From contig NZ_RXOF01000011.1 in the NCBI RefSeq assembly GCF_003970915.1, positions 124,001 through 188,000 on the forward strand: a stretch of DNA of 64,000 nt, read 5' to 3'. A program made the position numbers and the translations under genes. Source of the DNA: Hymenobacter gummosus (GTDB taxonomy: Bacteria; Bacteroidota; Bacteroidia; Cytophagales; Hymenobacteraceae). Shown in pieces: positions 24,871 to 33,227 of the stretch (the first letter of the stretch is position 1; every line of letters begins with the position of its first letter). The notes under the pieces were generated by a model. That model did no database searches. It had not been told where the DNA came from and was given only the letters and a program-made list of their open reading frames with translations.

Positions 24871-25773
24871 TCAGCGGCAGTAGCGCGCTATCATGGTGTC
24901 GGCCTCCGGCACACCGTAGCGCTTGGCCAGGCGCAAGTCGGGGCAGGCCTCGCGCCCTCGGCGCCACCGCGTCAGATATATTGCCTTTTCCAGGTGCTCG
25001 TTCCCCATTCTCTCCTGCAGATAGTGCTGATCCGCCACGCCGGACTGTCCCTGCCGCTGCGCCGCCACCATTTCCCGCCGCATGTCGGCAATAACCGAGT
25101 CCTTGGCGCGCAGGTACTGCGCCTGCTGGTCGCCCTCGACATAGATCTGGGCTAGGGCCTGGTACAGTCCGCGCTTATCCTTGAATAAGGTCAGGGCCCG
25201 CTCATAGTCGCGGATGGCCGCCGCGTTGTCGTCGTGCAAGCCAGCCCGCAGGGAGTAGTAGGCGCCCACCTGATCGTTGCGGCGGATGGCCTCGTCGACG
25301 GAAGCCCGGGCGGCGGCCCGGTCGCGCCGGCGGCTTTGCAGCCCGGCCAGCAGGTACCAGGCCACATCCGACTCGGGGTGCCGCTGCAGCACCCGTTCCA
25401 GCTCCGGGGCCGGCGTCCAGCGGATTACGGGGCCTTGCATATAGTCCAGAAACACCGCGGCCGTGAGGTTGGCGGCGTCGGGCTGTTGGCGCAGCAGCGC
25501 GCGTAGTGTGTCGGCCTGGGCCGCCGGAGTAGGAGCTACCGGCCGGTTCACGTAGAACCGCATGAACTGCTGCCCCTCGTAGCGGCGCTCCAGCAGGGGC
25601 CACAGCTCGGGGCCCAGCGCCTCCAGCTGCTGCAGCACGCTCACGCCGGCCTCGGCGGGCGTGCTGGGCCGCACCGACGCCGCTGCCTGTTTCGGAGCAT
25701 CCGATTGGCAGCCCGGCGCCAGCACGCACACGGCTAGCCCCGTAATCAGTAGTCGGCCCAGGCGGTTTTTCAT
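24871..25773 (-). CDS. TPR-containing lipoprotein
   Basis: 300 residues. Lipoprotein signal MKNRLGRLLITGLAVCVLAPGC (lipobox APGC, Cys ~22; an earlier Cys at ~16 is inside the hydrophobic core). The rest is helical with TPR-like pairs between ~125 and 225 (LERVLQRHPESDVAWYLLAG, then AIRDYERALTLFKDKRGLYQ). The C-terminus carries EACPDLRLAKRYGV with two late cysteines. Probably a periplasm-facing outer-membrane lipoprotein acting as scaffold; no more specific role is visible. Confidence 0.78.
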   Translation of the reverse strand: MKNRLGRLLITGLAVCVLAPGCQSDAPKQAAASVRPSTPAEAGVSVLQQLEALGPELWPLLERRYEGQQFMRFYVNRPVAPTPAAQADTLRALLRQQPDAANLTAAVFLDYMQGPVIRWTPAPELERVLQRHPESDVAWYLLAGLQSRRRDRAAARASVDEAIRRNDQVGAYYSLRAGLHDDNAAAIRDYERALTLFKDKRGLYQALAQIYVEGDQQAQYLRAKDSVIADMRREMVAAQRQGQSGVADQHYLQERMGNEHLEKAIYLTRWRRGREACPDLRLAKRYGVPEADTMIARYCR

Positions 25774-26271
25774 CCGGGAAAATTAGACAAGCGCCCGATT
25801 ATGCCGCTGATGGTGTAGCGCCAACCCCGAATCCGCTACCCGCCCGCCGCAGGCCGGAACCTGGCGCGGGCTTAGCTGAATGCGGTACGGCGGCATCCCG
25901 GGGCAAGGAAAGGCCGCCGGCTTCACTTGGTTTAATGCCCCATAAAAAACGATGTCTGCTGGCGTGCGCGCTTTGCCCTCACATAATTGGGTGAATTCAG
26001 CTTTTGACGGGGCCTTATCCGGGCGTTTCAAAAATCAGATAAACTCATTGACAACAGGCTGCAATAGCAGTCCGCACAATGATCCAGGCGGGGCTAAAAC
26101 AGCGCCATAAAGCTACCCAATGCCTTTATTCCGCTATTCAGCACCAGCTACCGTTAGCTTCTACCGTAGCATTTCACGCAATTTTCAAAAGTCTGATTCC
26201 GCCCAGCATTAGCCTATCATTTCTCCGGCCGATTCGCCAGCTTTGGTCACTGACTTGCTCCAGTTACCGCC
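25774..26271. other. 498-bp intergenic region without a convincing gene
   Basis: Lower in GC than the neighbours. A TTG-initiated 82-codon frame on the minus strand (25783-26031) and a plus frame from 26079 both lack credible composition or start signals. It probably contains the promoters of the TPR lipoprotein (TAATTTTC at about 25779-25786, minus) and of the AMP-ligase operon. Confidence 0.5.
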
Positions 26272-27711
26272 ATGACCACCCCCAACTTCTACCAGCACAT
26301 TCACCACACGCTGCGCCAGCAGGCGGAGCAGGTGCTGCTGGTGTGGCCGGGCACGGGCGGCATTGAAGTCCGCTACACCGGCCGCGACCTGGCCGGCCGC
26401 ATCGGGGCCTACCAGCAGTTGCTGCGGGCCCAGGGCGTGCGGGCCGCGCAGCCAGTGCTGCTGGCGTTGCCGGTAGGCGCCGAGCTGATTTGCGGCTTAC
26501 TGGCGGTGATGAGCCTGGGCGCCGTGCCGGTGCTGCCGCCGGCCGGCACCACCGCCCGCGGCCTGCTGGCGCTGGCGCGGCGCAGCGGCATCCGGGCGGC
26601 GCTGGTGCCGCTGGCCGCCGCCGGGCGCCTGGGCTGGCTGACGCGGCTGCTGGGTTTGCGCCTGCTGGGCGCCCCGGCCGCCGAGGCCGCCGCCGAGCCG
26701 CTATCCGCCCCCGCGGTACCGGCCGAGCTGCCGGCCCTGGTGTCGCACAGCTCGGGCTCCACGGGCCGGGCCAAAGCCATCCGGCGCAGCCACGCGGTGC
26801 TGTCGGCCCAGCACGCGGTGTTGAAAGCGGTGTTTCCGCCCTGGGCCGGGCAGCGCGACTTTCCGCTCTTCCCCAACATTCTGCTGCACAACCTCTCGGT
26901 GGGCGCCCGCACGGTGCTACCCGACGTGCCCTGGGGCCAGCTGGCCGATTTCGACCCGGCCCGGGTGGTGCAGCAGCTGCGCACCGCGGGCGTGGAGACG
27001 CTGACCGGCAACGTGTTCTACTTCCGCCGCCTGCTGACCTACCTGCGCCAGCACCCCACCGCGCTGCCCGCCGTGCGCGCCGTGGGCGTGGGCGGCTCCC
27101 CGGTGCCCGAAAACCTGCTGCAGGGCCTGCAGGAGTGCCTGCCGCAGGCCGCCGTGTACGGCATCTACGGCTCCTCCGAAGCCGAGCCCATTGCCGTGCG
27201 CCGCTTCGACGCCGCCCGGCCCGCCGACCCGCGCCAGGGCTACTGCGTGGGCCCGGTGGTGGCCGGTCTGGAGTGCCAGCTGCAGGGCGACGGCCACAGC
27301 CTTGAGCTGCCCGACGGCCGGCGCGTCGTGGTGGGCGAAATAACGGTGCGCGGCGCCCACGTAGCCGCCCCCGCCGGCCAGTGGCTGCGCACCGGTGACT
27401 TCGGCTATTTCGACGCCGCGGGCTGCCTGTGGCTAACCGGTCGGCTCGGCAACGAGGCCATCCGGGGCGGCGTGATGCACTATCAGGTGGAGCACGTGCT
27501 GCAGCAGCTGCCCGGCGTGGAGCGCGCCGCCGCCCGTCCCACCGACCCGGGTTTTGCGGTGTACGTGCAGGGCGACATCAGCCCGGCAGCCGCAGCCGAA
27601 GTGCTGGATGCGCAGTTTCCGCCGGGGCTGTGCCAACCAATCCGGCGGCGGGAGCATCTACCTGTCGACAGCCGCCACCTTTCCAAGATTCTCTACGCCC
27701 AATTGCGCTAA
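26272..27711 (+). CDS. AMP-dependent acyl/aryl ligase (ANL superfamily)
   Basis: 479 residues. Adenylation motifs in order: P-loop VSHSSGSTGRAKAI (~158-170), the IYGSSEAEPIAVRR A5 region, the LRTGDFGYFDAAGCLWLTGR A7/A8 motif, and the C-terminal catalytic Lys in HLSKILYAQLR. These enzymes form an acyl-adenylate and pass the acyl group to CoA, a carrier protein or an amine. The N-terminal part is short and the substrate pocket does not identify the acid. First gene of a three-gene operon with the DUF3419 and kinase-like genes (12-bp gap, then 8-bp overlap), so the three products likely serve one pathway. Confidence 0.88.
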   Translation: MTTPNFYQHIHHTLRQQAEQVLLVWPGTGGIEVRYTGRDLAGRIGAYQQLLRAQGVRAAQPVLLALPVGAELICGLLAVMSLGAVPVLPPAGTTARGLLALARRSGIRAALVPLAAAGRLGWLTRLLGLRLLGAPAAEAAAEPLSAPAVPAELPALVSHSSGSTGRAKAIRRSHAVLSAQHAVLKAVFPPWAGQRDFPLFPNILLHNLSVGARTVLPDVPWGQLADFDPARVVQQLRTAGVETLTGNVFYFRRLLTYLRQHPTALPAVRAVGVGGSPVPENLLQGLQECLPQAAVYGIYGSSEAEPIAVRRFDAARPADPRQGYCVGPVVAGLECQLQGDGHSLELPDGRRVVVGEITVRGAHVAAPAGQWLRTGDFGYFDAAGCLWLTGRLGNEAIRGGVMHYQVEHVLQQLPGVERAAARPTDPGFAVYVQGDISPAAAAEVLDAQFPPGLCQPIRRREHLPVDSRHLSKILYAQLR

Positions 27712-27723
27712 GCGCCTCGCCCG

Positions 27724-28839
27724 ATGCAATCCGAATTCTATAACGTCGACCTGGACCGCCTGCGCTACGCGCTGGTGTGGGAAAGCAGCCGCACCCTGGC
27801 CGCCAGCCTTGATATCCGCCCCGACGACGAAGCCCTCATCATCAGCTCCGCCGGCTGCAACGCGCTGAACACCCTGCTGCTCGGCGCCCGCCGCGTCACG
27901 GCCATCGACCTGAACCCGGTGCAAAACCACCTGCTGGAGTTCAAGCGCTACCTCATCCTGCACCACGAGCCGCGGGTGCTGCGCGCCCTGCTCGGCCTCG
28001 ACGGACCGGCCGCCGTGCTGCCCTGCTGGCAGCAATTGGAGCCCGGGCTGCCCACCGAGCTGCGGGCCTACTGGGCGCCGTTTTTCGAGAGTCACCCCAG
28101 CGGTATTCTGCCAGCCGGCAAGCTGGAAAGCTACCTGCTCGGCTTCCTGCCCACGCTCAGCCCCGAGCTGCAGCAGCGGGTGCGCCGCCTGGTGGAGTTC
28201 GACGCGGTAGCGCAGCAGCAGCGCTGGTTTGAGGAGCAGCTGCACGGCACGGCCTTCGAGGCCCAGTTCGTGCGCTACTTCGACGAGGCCAACCTGAGCA
28301 AGGGCCGCGACCCGCGCCTGTTCAAGTACGCCGCCGAATCGGGTGGGCAGGCCTTCTACCAGCGCCTGCGCCAGCACCTGGGCGCCGAGCTGGTGCGCGA
28401 CAATTTCTTTTTCCGCTTCTTCTTTTTCGGCCCCGAGGGCCTGCCCGAGCCCGTGCTGCCGCCCTGCTATCAGGCCCGCAACTTCGCGGAGCTGCGCCGC
28501 CGCCTCTCCCGCCTGACCGTGGTGCAGGGCGACGCGGCCGAGTTTCTGCTGTCGGCAGCTGGCCGGCGCATTACCAAGGCCAGCCTCTCCAACATGTTCG
28601 AGTACGTGAGTCCGGCCGAGTTTGAGCGGGTGCGCCAGGCCCTGCTCGGCCGCCCGCAGGCCGCCCCGCTGCGCGCCGTGTACTGGAACCTGCTGCAGGC
28701 CCAGGGCGAAACCACGGCCGCCGCCCAGCCCGCCGGGCCCGGCGCCTGCTTCTACTTCCGCGACGTGCGCGTGCTCGATGCCCGCCCCCAGCCGAGCGTT
28801 TCCCCTTCCTCCCACCCCACCGCTGCCGTTTATGCCTAG
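27724..28839 (+). CDS. DUF3419 family protein (BtaA-like SAM-dependent 3-amino-3-carboxypropyl transferase)
   Basis: 371 residues. The Rossmann-type SAM site is clear: ALIISSAGCNALNTLLLGAR then VTAIDLNPVQNHLLEFKR (~38-74), which is the hallmark of DUF3419/BtaA. BtaA transfers the aminocarboxypropyl group of SAM to diacylglycerol, the first step of betaine-lipid synthesis. Further family-like segments are RDNFFFRFFFFGPEG and a late KASLSNMFEYVSPAEFERV. No BtaB methyltransferase is in the window, so the end product may not be the classical betaine lipid. Overlaps the next gene by 8 bp. Confidence 0.85.
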   Translation: MQSEFYNVDLDRLRYALVWESSRTLAASLDIRPDDEALIISSAGCNALNTLLLGARRVTAIDLNPVQNHLLEFKRYLILHHEPRVLRALLGLDGPAAVLPCWQQLEPGLPTELRAYWAPFFESHPSGILPAGKLESYLLGFLPTLSPELQQRVRRLVEFDAVAQQQRWFEEQLHGTAFEAQFVRYFDEANLSKGRDPRLFKYAAESGGQAFYQRLRQHLGAELVRDNFFFRFFFFGPEGLPEPVLPPCYQARNFAELRRRLSRLTVVQGDAAEFLLSAAGRRITKASLSNMFEYVSPAEFERVRQALLGRPQAAPLRAVYWNLLQAQGETTAAAQPAGPGACFYFRDVRVLDARPQPSVSPSSHPTAAVYA

Positions 28840-30031
28840 CCTCGATTATTTCTGCTCGCGCCTGTTCGTGGAAAGCCTGATGCGCGCCCACGCCCCACAG
28901 CGCCAGCTGCGCGTGCTGCGCGTGGAGCCCCTGCCCGTCGACAACTCCGCCAGCATTCTGGCCGTGCTGACGGCCGGGCAGACGGCCCGGCCCGTGGGCC
29001 ACTTCGGCCTGCAGGTCACCTTCGAGGCCGACGGGGAGCCGGCCCGCACCGAGCGGATGGTGCTCAAGCTCAAGCCCCCCGGCCACGAGGTGGCGGGCAT
29101 GCTGGCGGGGCTGGCCCAGGCCTGCGGCGGCGAGCTGGCGCGGGTGTACCCCGGCTTTGCGGCCCGCAGCGGCTTTCAGCACACTCACCACCGCGAGCTG
29201 GCCCTCTACGCTCACCACCCGAGCCCGCTGATGCCCCGCATCTGGGGCCTGCACCAGGACGACGAAACCGACGAGGTCTACGCCATTCTGATGGAGTACT
29301 TCGACGCGGAGGAAGTGGAGCTGCTCAACTCGGTAATGCAGCCCGAGGCCTGGACCGACGAGCACCTGCGCGCCGCCCTGGCCCAGCTGGCGGAGTGGCA
29401 CGCCGCCCACCTCGTGGAGCCCGGCGCCCCCGGCCTCCCCGCCTGGCCCGATTTGCCCTCCGAAGCCTACATGCAGCAGCTCACTCCGCTCTGGCAGGGC
29501 CTGCTCGACAACGCCGCCCAGCACCACCCCGGCCTCTACGGTCCCGAGCGGGTAGCCCAGCTGAGCGAGGCCATCCGCCAGATTCCGGCCTACTGGGCCG
29601 AACTGGCCGCCGCGCCCAAAACCCTCATCCACAACGACCTGAACCCGCGCAACACCTGCTTCCGCCGCAACGCCGCCGGCGAACTGCAGCTCTGCGCCTA
29701 CGACTGGGAGCTGGCCACCTACCACGTGCCGCCCTACGACGTGGTGGAGCTGCTCAGCTTCGTACTCGACGCGGACCGCTACCACCTGCGCCCGCATTAC
29801 TTGGAGTATTACCGCCAGCAGCTACACGCCCGCACCGGCCGCTTCGCCGACGCGGAGGCCTTCCGGCGCCTCGCCGGCCTGGCCGCCCTCGATTTCGGCC
29901 TGCACCGCATCGGCATGTACATGATGGCCCACACCGTCGGCCCCTACCCCTTCCTGCCGCGGGTGGTCGACAGCCTGTTCGACACACTAACCCAGCTGCA
30001 GCCCCTGCGCCCGGAACCGGCCTACGCCTGA
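28832..30031 (+). CDS. APH/choline-kinase-fold phosphotransferase
   Basis: 399 residues from ATG 28832. The catalytic loop reads LIHNDLNPRNTCF (Asp269, Asn274), and the metal-binding Asp291 lies in CAYDWELATYHVP, the pattern of aminoglycoside and choline/ethanolamine kinases. The N-lobe includes RMVLKLKPPGHEV with the ATP Lys. It is probably a small-molecule kinase acting on an alcohol or amino-alcohol. Its coupling to the DUF3419 gene (8-bp overlap) and the AMP-ligase suggests it phosphorylates an intermediate or headgroup of the same pathway. The frame is open upstream inside the DUF3419 gene, but that peptide is not protein-like. Confidence 0.85.
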   Translation: MPSLDYFCSRLFVESLMRAHAPQRQLRVLRVEPLPVDNSASILAVLTAGQTARPVGHFGLQVTFEADGEPARTERMVLKLKPPGHEVAGMLAGLAQACGGELARVYPGFAARSGFQHTHHRELALYAHHPSPLMPRIWGLHQDDETDEVYAILMEYFDAEEVELLNSVMQPEAWTDEHLRAALAQLAEWHAAHLVEPGAPGLPAWPDLPSEAYMQQLTPLWQGLLDNAAQHHPGLYGPERVAQLSEAIRQIPAYWAELAAAPKTLIHNDLNPRNTCFRRNAAGELQLCAYDWELATYHVPPYDVVELLSFVLDADRYHLRPHYLEYYRQQLHARTGRFADAEAFRRLAGLAALDFGLHRIGMYMMAHTVGPYPFLPRVVDSLFDTLTQLQPLRPEPAYA

Positions 30032-30075
30032 GCTTCTAGATGGCATAATTTGCCAACCGTATCAGGCCTTGCCCC

Positions 30076-30234
30076 AGCCGCGTAGCGGCGCCACGTCAAT
30101 AGTAGCAGACCGGCAAGGACGTTTTGGAGCTCCGTAGGAGCGGCACCTTATCCGCGCGGATAGGGTGCCGCTCCTACGGAGCTCGGCTTATTTCTACTCT
30201 TTCGGAGCTATTGACGTGGCGCCACTACGCGGCT
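30076..30234. repeat. Nested inverted repeat AGCCGCGTAGCGGCGCCACG family, copy 1
   Basis: Outer arms 30076-30102 and 30208-30234; inside, a second inverted repeat GAGCTCCGTAGGAGCGGCAC (30127-30184). A second copy with the same nesting is at 61608-61764. Confidence 0.9.
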
Positions 30235-30271
30235 CGGGTAGCAGCAACGGAATCTGCTGGTCAACGCTGAA

Positions 30272-31159
30272 TTAGCCTACGGCAGGACTGGCGGCCAGCC
30301 GGGCGGCTTCGGCCCGGAGGTTGCCGACGACGGCCGACGGGTCGTTGCGGCGGCAGGTGAGGTACACCGTGGAATGGTGGGGCAGCGGGATGAAGCGCAG
30401 ACCGGCTACCGGGCTACCGGCGTAGGAGGCCGGCAGCACCGAGACGCCCAGCCCGGCCGCTACCAGGCTCAGAATCGTGGCGCCGAAATCGGAAGTAATG
30501 GTGCGCTGCGGCTCGTAGCCATAGCCCTCGAACATTTGGCGCAGGGCGCGGCCGTAGGCGCCCTCCTCCCCCAGGGAAGGCAGGATAAACCGCTCTTCAC
30601 GCAGCGCGGCCAACGAGGTGAAGGTACCGGCACGGACTGGATGCGCCGCGGGCAGCACCAGCACCAGCGGCTCCGAAAACACGGCCGTGGATTCCAGCGC
30701 GGGGTTTTGGGCCGGCTCGCGCCAGAAACCCAGGTCGAGCTGGTAAGTCAGCAGCAGCTGCTCCGACTGGGCGGCCCCGACTTCCAGCAGCTCCAACTGC
30801 ACCTGCGGGCAGCGGGCGGCAAAGGCCGTCAGCAGCCGCGGCAGCCACTGGGGCGCCACCGAGCCCACGTGCCCCAGGCGCAGGCGGCCGACTTCGCCCG
30901 CACTGACCAAGCGGGCGTAGCGGTGCACGGCGTCCAGCTCGGCGAGCAGGCGCGTCCATTCGGCTTGCAGCAGCTGGCCGGCCTCGGTCAGGCGCACGCG
31001 GCGCTGGCTGCGCTGGAGCAGGCGGCAGCCCAACTCCTGCTCCAGGGCCTGCACGTGGCGGCTCAGGGAAGACTGCGTGATGCCCAGCTCGTCGGCCGTT
31101 TGCCAGTAGTGCAGCTTGTCGGCCAGGCGCAGGAAGTAGCGGATGTGGTGCAGGTTCAT
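30272..31159 (-). CDS. LysR-family transcriptional regulator
   Basis: 295 residues from ATG 31159. N-terminal wHTH (NLHHIRYFLRLADKLHYWQT, then ITQSSLSRHVQALEQELGCR, LLQRSQRRVRLTEAG), a linker helix, and the periplasmic-binding-like effector domain from ~90 (LRLGHVGSVAPQWLPRLLTA to VAAGLGVSVLPASYA). Divergent from a GNAT gene with a 135-bp gap containing an 8-bp perfect inverted repeat, so it likely controls that gene and itself. The open frame extends upstream over the divergent gene and was rejected. Confidence 0.92.
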   Translation of the reverse strand: MNLHHIRYFLRLADKLHYWQTADELGITQSSLSRHVQALEQELGCRLLQRSQRRVRLTEAGQLLQAEWTRLLAELDAVHRYARLVSAGEVGRLRLGHVGSVAPQWLPRLLTAFAARCPQVQLELLEVGAAQSEQLLLTYQLDLGFWREPAQNPALESTAVFSEPLVLVLPAAHPVRAGTFTSLAALREERFILPSLGEEGAYGRALRQMFEGYGYEPQRTITSDFGATILSLVAAGLGVSVLPASYAGSPVAGLRFIPLPHHSTVYLTCRRNDPSAVVGNLRAEAARLAASPAVG

Positions 31160-31227
31160 TGATGCAGCTTCGGCATTGATTGCCGCGAAAGTAGCATTGC
31201 CGTGCATCAAACGAGCCGGTAGCTTTG
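31160..31227. promoter_or_regulatory. LysR/GNAT divergent promoter region
   Basis: TTGATGCA (31160-31167) and TGCATCAA (31203-31210) are a perfect inverted pair. The GNAT promoter is TTG (31197-31199), 20 bp, then exact TAGCTTTG at 31220-31227. The LysR promoter is TACTTTCG on the minus strand at 31186-31193, inside the repeat pair, so autoregulation is plausible. Confidence 0.55.
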
Positions 31228-31294
31228 CCCTCGTTCCTTGCTTCACCAAGCGCTGCGGCTGCCACCGCGCCGTCCTCTTCCCTCCTGTCTCACT

Positions 31295-31744
31295 ATGCTG
31301 CGCCTCGTCCGTACCGATTCCGACAATGCCGATTTCCGCGCCCTGGTGCGCCTGCTCGACCAGGATTTGCACCTGCGCGACGGGGCCGAGCACGCGTTCT
31401 ACGCCCAGTTCAACAAGGTCGACGCCATCCGGCACGTGGTGGTGGCTTACCTAGACGAGGTTCCCGTAGGCTGCGGAGCCTTCAAGCCCTTTGCCGGGGA
31501 GCAGGTGGAAGTCAAGCGCATGTTCGTGCAGCCTGCGTACCGCGGCCGGGGCATTGCCGGGGCCGTGCTGGCCGAGCTGGAACGCTGGGCCGCCGAGCTA
31601 CACTACACCGCCTGCGTGCTCGAAACCGGCAAAAAGCAGCCCGAAGCCATCGGCCTCTACCAGAAGAGCGGCTACCAGCTCATCCCGAATTACGGGCAGT
31701 ACATCGGCGTCGACAACAGCGTGTGCATGCAAAAGGCGCTGTAG
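31295..31744 (+). CDS. GNAT family N-acetyltransferase
   Basis: 149 residues from ATG 31295. GNAT core: FVQPAYRGRGIAGAVLAELE (the Arg/Gln-Gly-Gly acetyl-CoA loop) followed by CVLETGKKQPEAIGLYQKSG and the C-terminal YGQYIGVDNSVCM. The LDEVPVGCGAFKPF strand before it is also typical. Substrate unknown. Expected target of the divergent LysR regulator. Confidence 0.9.
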   Translation: MLRLVRTDSDNADFRALVRLLDQDLHLRDGAEHAFYAQFNKVDAIRHVVVAYLDEVPVGCGAFKPFAGEQVEVKRMFVQPAYRGRGIAGAVLAELERWAAELHYTACVLETGKKQPEAIGLYQKSGYQLIPNYGQYIGVDNSVCMQKAL

Positions 31745-31823
31745 ACCTACTCACTGTCGCCCCGTGCCCGCCGGCCCGCTACCCGCTGTCGTCAGTCGGA
31801 GCGCGGCGGGGACTGACTGACGC

Positions 31824-31949
31824 CGCAAGTTTCCGACTTGCGCGGAACCGCGTCATCCGGGTTTTCTCTGCCTTGCCCCGCCACCTACATGCTTTTGGGG
31901 CGCTTATCCTCGTTCGACGATGTTGTTGCTACGACTCCCAAAGTCGTAG
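31824..31949. repeat. Two small inverted repeats downstream of the GNAT gene
   Basis: CGCAAGT-5-ACTTGCG (31824-31842) and CTACGACTCCCAAAGTCGTAG (31929-31949) lie in the 218-bp gap between convergent genes. They look like members of short palindrome families and could help termination, though neither has a T-run. Confidence 0.5.
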
Positions 31950-31962
31950 GACCACGGCGTGC

Positions 31963-33030
31963 TTACAGCTCCCGGCCGAACAGGGCGTAGTGGGCGGTTT
32001 CGGCGGGCAGGCCGTCGGTGAAGTGCAGGGAGAGGTTGCCGGTGCGCATCAGGCAGAAAATGACGTCCTCGTACCGCTCGCGGAAGTGCACCATGCCGTA
32101 GGCGCCCAGGTACGACATGAGCCCGCGCTGCCGGTAATCGGGGTGCACGCCCACGGTCTTGGCCAACAGCTGCTTGCGCTGCAGCTGCGGAAAGTCCCGC
32201 TCGAACACCGGCGGGCGGTCGGCGGGCAGCTGCAATTCGCTGTAGTTGGGGTGGCAGAAGCTCAGCGCGGCCAGGGCGCCGCTGGCCTGGTCGCGGAACA
32301 GCACGGAGGTGTGCGGGCAGAGCCGGGCGGCGTACTGCTGGTTGTAGAGCAGGCTAAACTGCTCGGGCGGCACGGGCCGGTAGCCGGGGTTGGCCCCGAA
32401 AATGGCGTGCACCAGCTCGAAAATCTGCGTTTCGTGCGCGGCCCAGGTTTGCTCGTTGAGCGGGATGAAGTCGAAGGGAATCTGGGCCAGCTCGCGCAGC
32501 AGCATATCCTTTTCGGTAAACACGGCGGGCACGTCCTGGGGCTGGATGCGGCGGCTCTCGAAGGTGCTGACGGGCGCCAGGCCCAGGGCGGCCAGCCGGG
32601 CCGGGTAGTAGTCGGGGTTGACGGGCTCCCGGTCGAACTGTCCCCAGCCGGGCGCGGGCGGCAGCCGCAGGCGGTAGCTGTGGAACGTACTGAAGTTCAG
32701 CGGCCCGACCAGGCGGCGCCGTCCCCGCTGCCGGGCGTCCTCGGCCAGGGCGTCGAAGGCCTGCTCCAGCAGCGCGGCATCATCGAGGGCCTCCCAGAAG
32801 CCGAAAAACGCCTCCTCCGAATCGTGCGGGAAGATGCCGACCAGGCGCAGGGTGGCGTGGTCGGTGTAGACGACGATGTCGTTGCGGCTGGCTTCCTGGG
32901 CGAAGAGTTGCTCGGTCAGGCGGCGGCTTTCCTGGGGGCGCAGGGGCTGGTCGGCGTACACCCGCTCGGTAATGGTCCAGAACGAGTCGGGCAGCTGGCC
33001 CTGGTAGGGAATGCGGCTGAGGGTGGGCAT
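31963..33030 (-). CDS. GNAT-fold acyltransferase-like protein
   Basis: 355 residues, cytosolic. Two GNAT-like halves: an N-terminal region starting MPTLSRIPYQGQLPDSFWTI with strand NDIVVYTDHATLRLVGIFP, a GRRRLVGPLNFSTFHSYRLR segment, and a C-terminal half with LLAKTVGVHPDYRQRGLMSY (acetyl-CoA loop) and FCLMRTGNLSLHF. Similar large two-domain proteins act as N-acyl or aminoacyl transferases on unknown substrates. A TACTTTTA element ends 4 nt before the ATG on the minus strand. It follows the dikinase gene on the same strand but is separated by an inverted repeat, so co-transcription is uncertain. Confidence 0.75.
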   Translation of the reverse strand: MPTLSRIPYQGQLPDSFWTITERVYADQPLRPQESRRLTEQLFAQEASRNDIVVYTDHATLRLVGIFPHDSEEAFFGFWEALDDAALLEQAFDALAEDARQRGRRRLVGPLNFSTFHSYRLRLPPAPGWGQFDREPVNPDYYPARLAALGLAPVSTFESRRIQPQDVPAVFTEKDMLLRELAQIPFDFIPLNEQTWAAHETQIFELVHAIFGANPGYRPVPPEQFSLLYNQQYAARLCPHTSVLFRDQASGALAALSFCHPNYSELQLPADRPPVFERDFPQLQRKQLLAKTVGVHPDYRQRGLMSYLGAYGMVHFRERYEDVIFCLMRTGNLSLHFTDGLPAETAHYALFGREL

Positions 33031-33049
33031 GGTGTAAAAGTAGTAGCGG

Positions 33050-33227
33050 CTGGCGCCGGTTTAGCCGCCGCAGGCTGCGTAACCGGTGCTTGAAATAAAG
33101 CAGGTTTTCAACCTGCGTGGACCGTTGCTGCGCCCAAACCGGCTCGTCCGGGCGCCGGACGCAGGCTGAAAGCCTGTCTTATTTTGGGCACCGGTTACAC
33201 TCGCTTTGCTCGCTAAACCGGCGCCAG
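33050..33227. repeat. Nested inverted repeat CTGGCGCCGGTTTAGC family, copy 1
   Basis: Outer arms 33050-33065 and 33212-33227, inner segments with ACCGGTGC and CAGGTTTTCAACCTGCG. The right arm encodes the last residues (LAPV) and stop codon of the dikinase gene. Copy 2 is at 41424-41604. Confidence 0.88.

Noticed and set aside
25783-26031. 82-codon TTG-start frame (minus) in a gap
   Set aside because: No ATG, no promoter spacing or ribosome site, and a tail without hydrophobic pattern; kept only as unassigned intergenic DNA.
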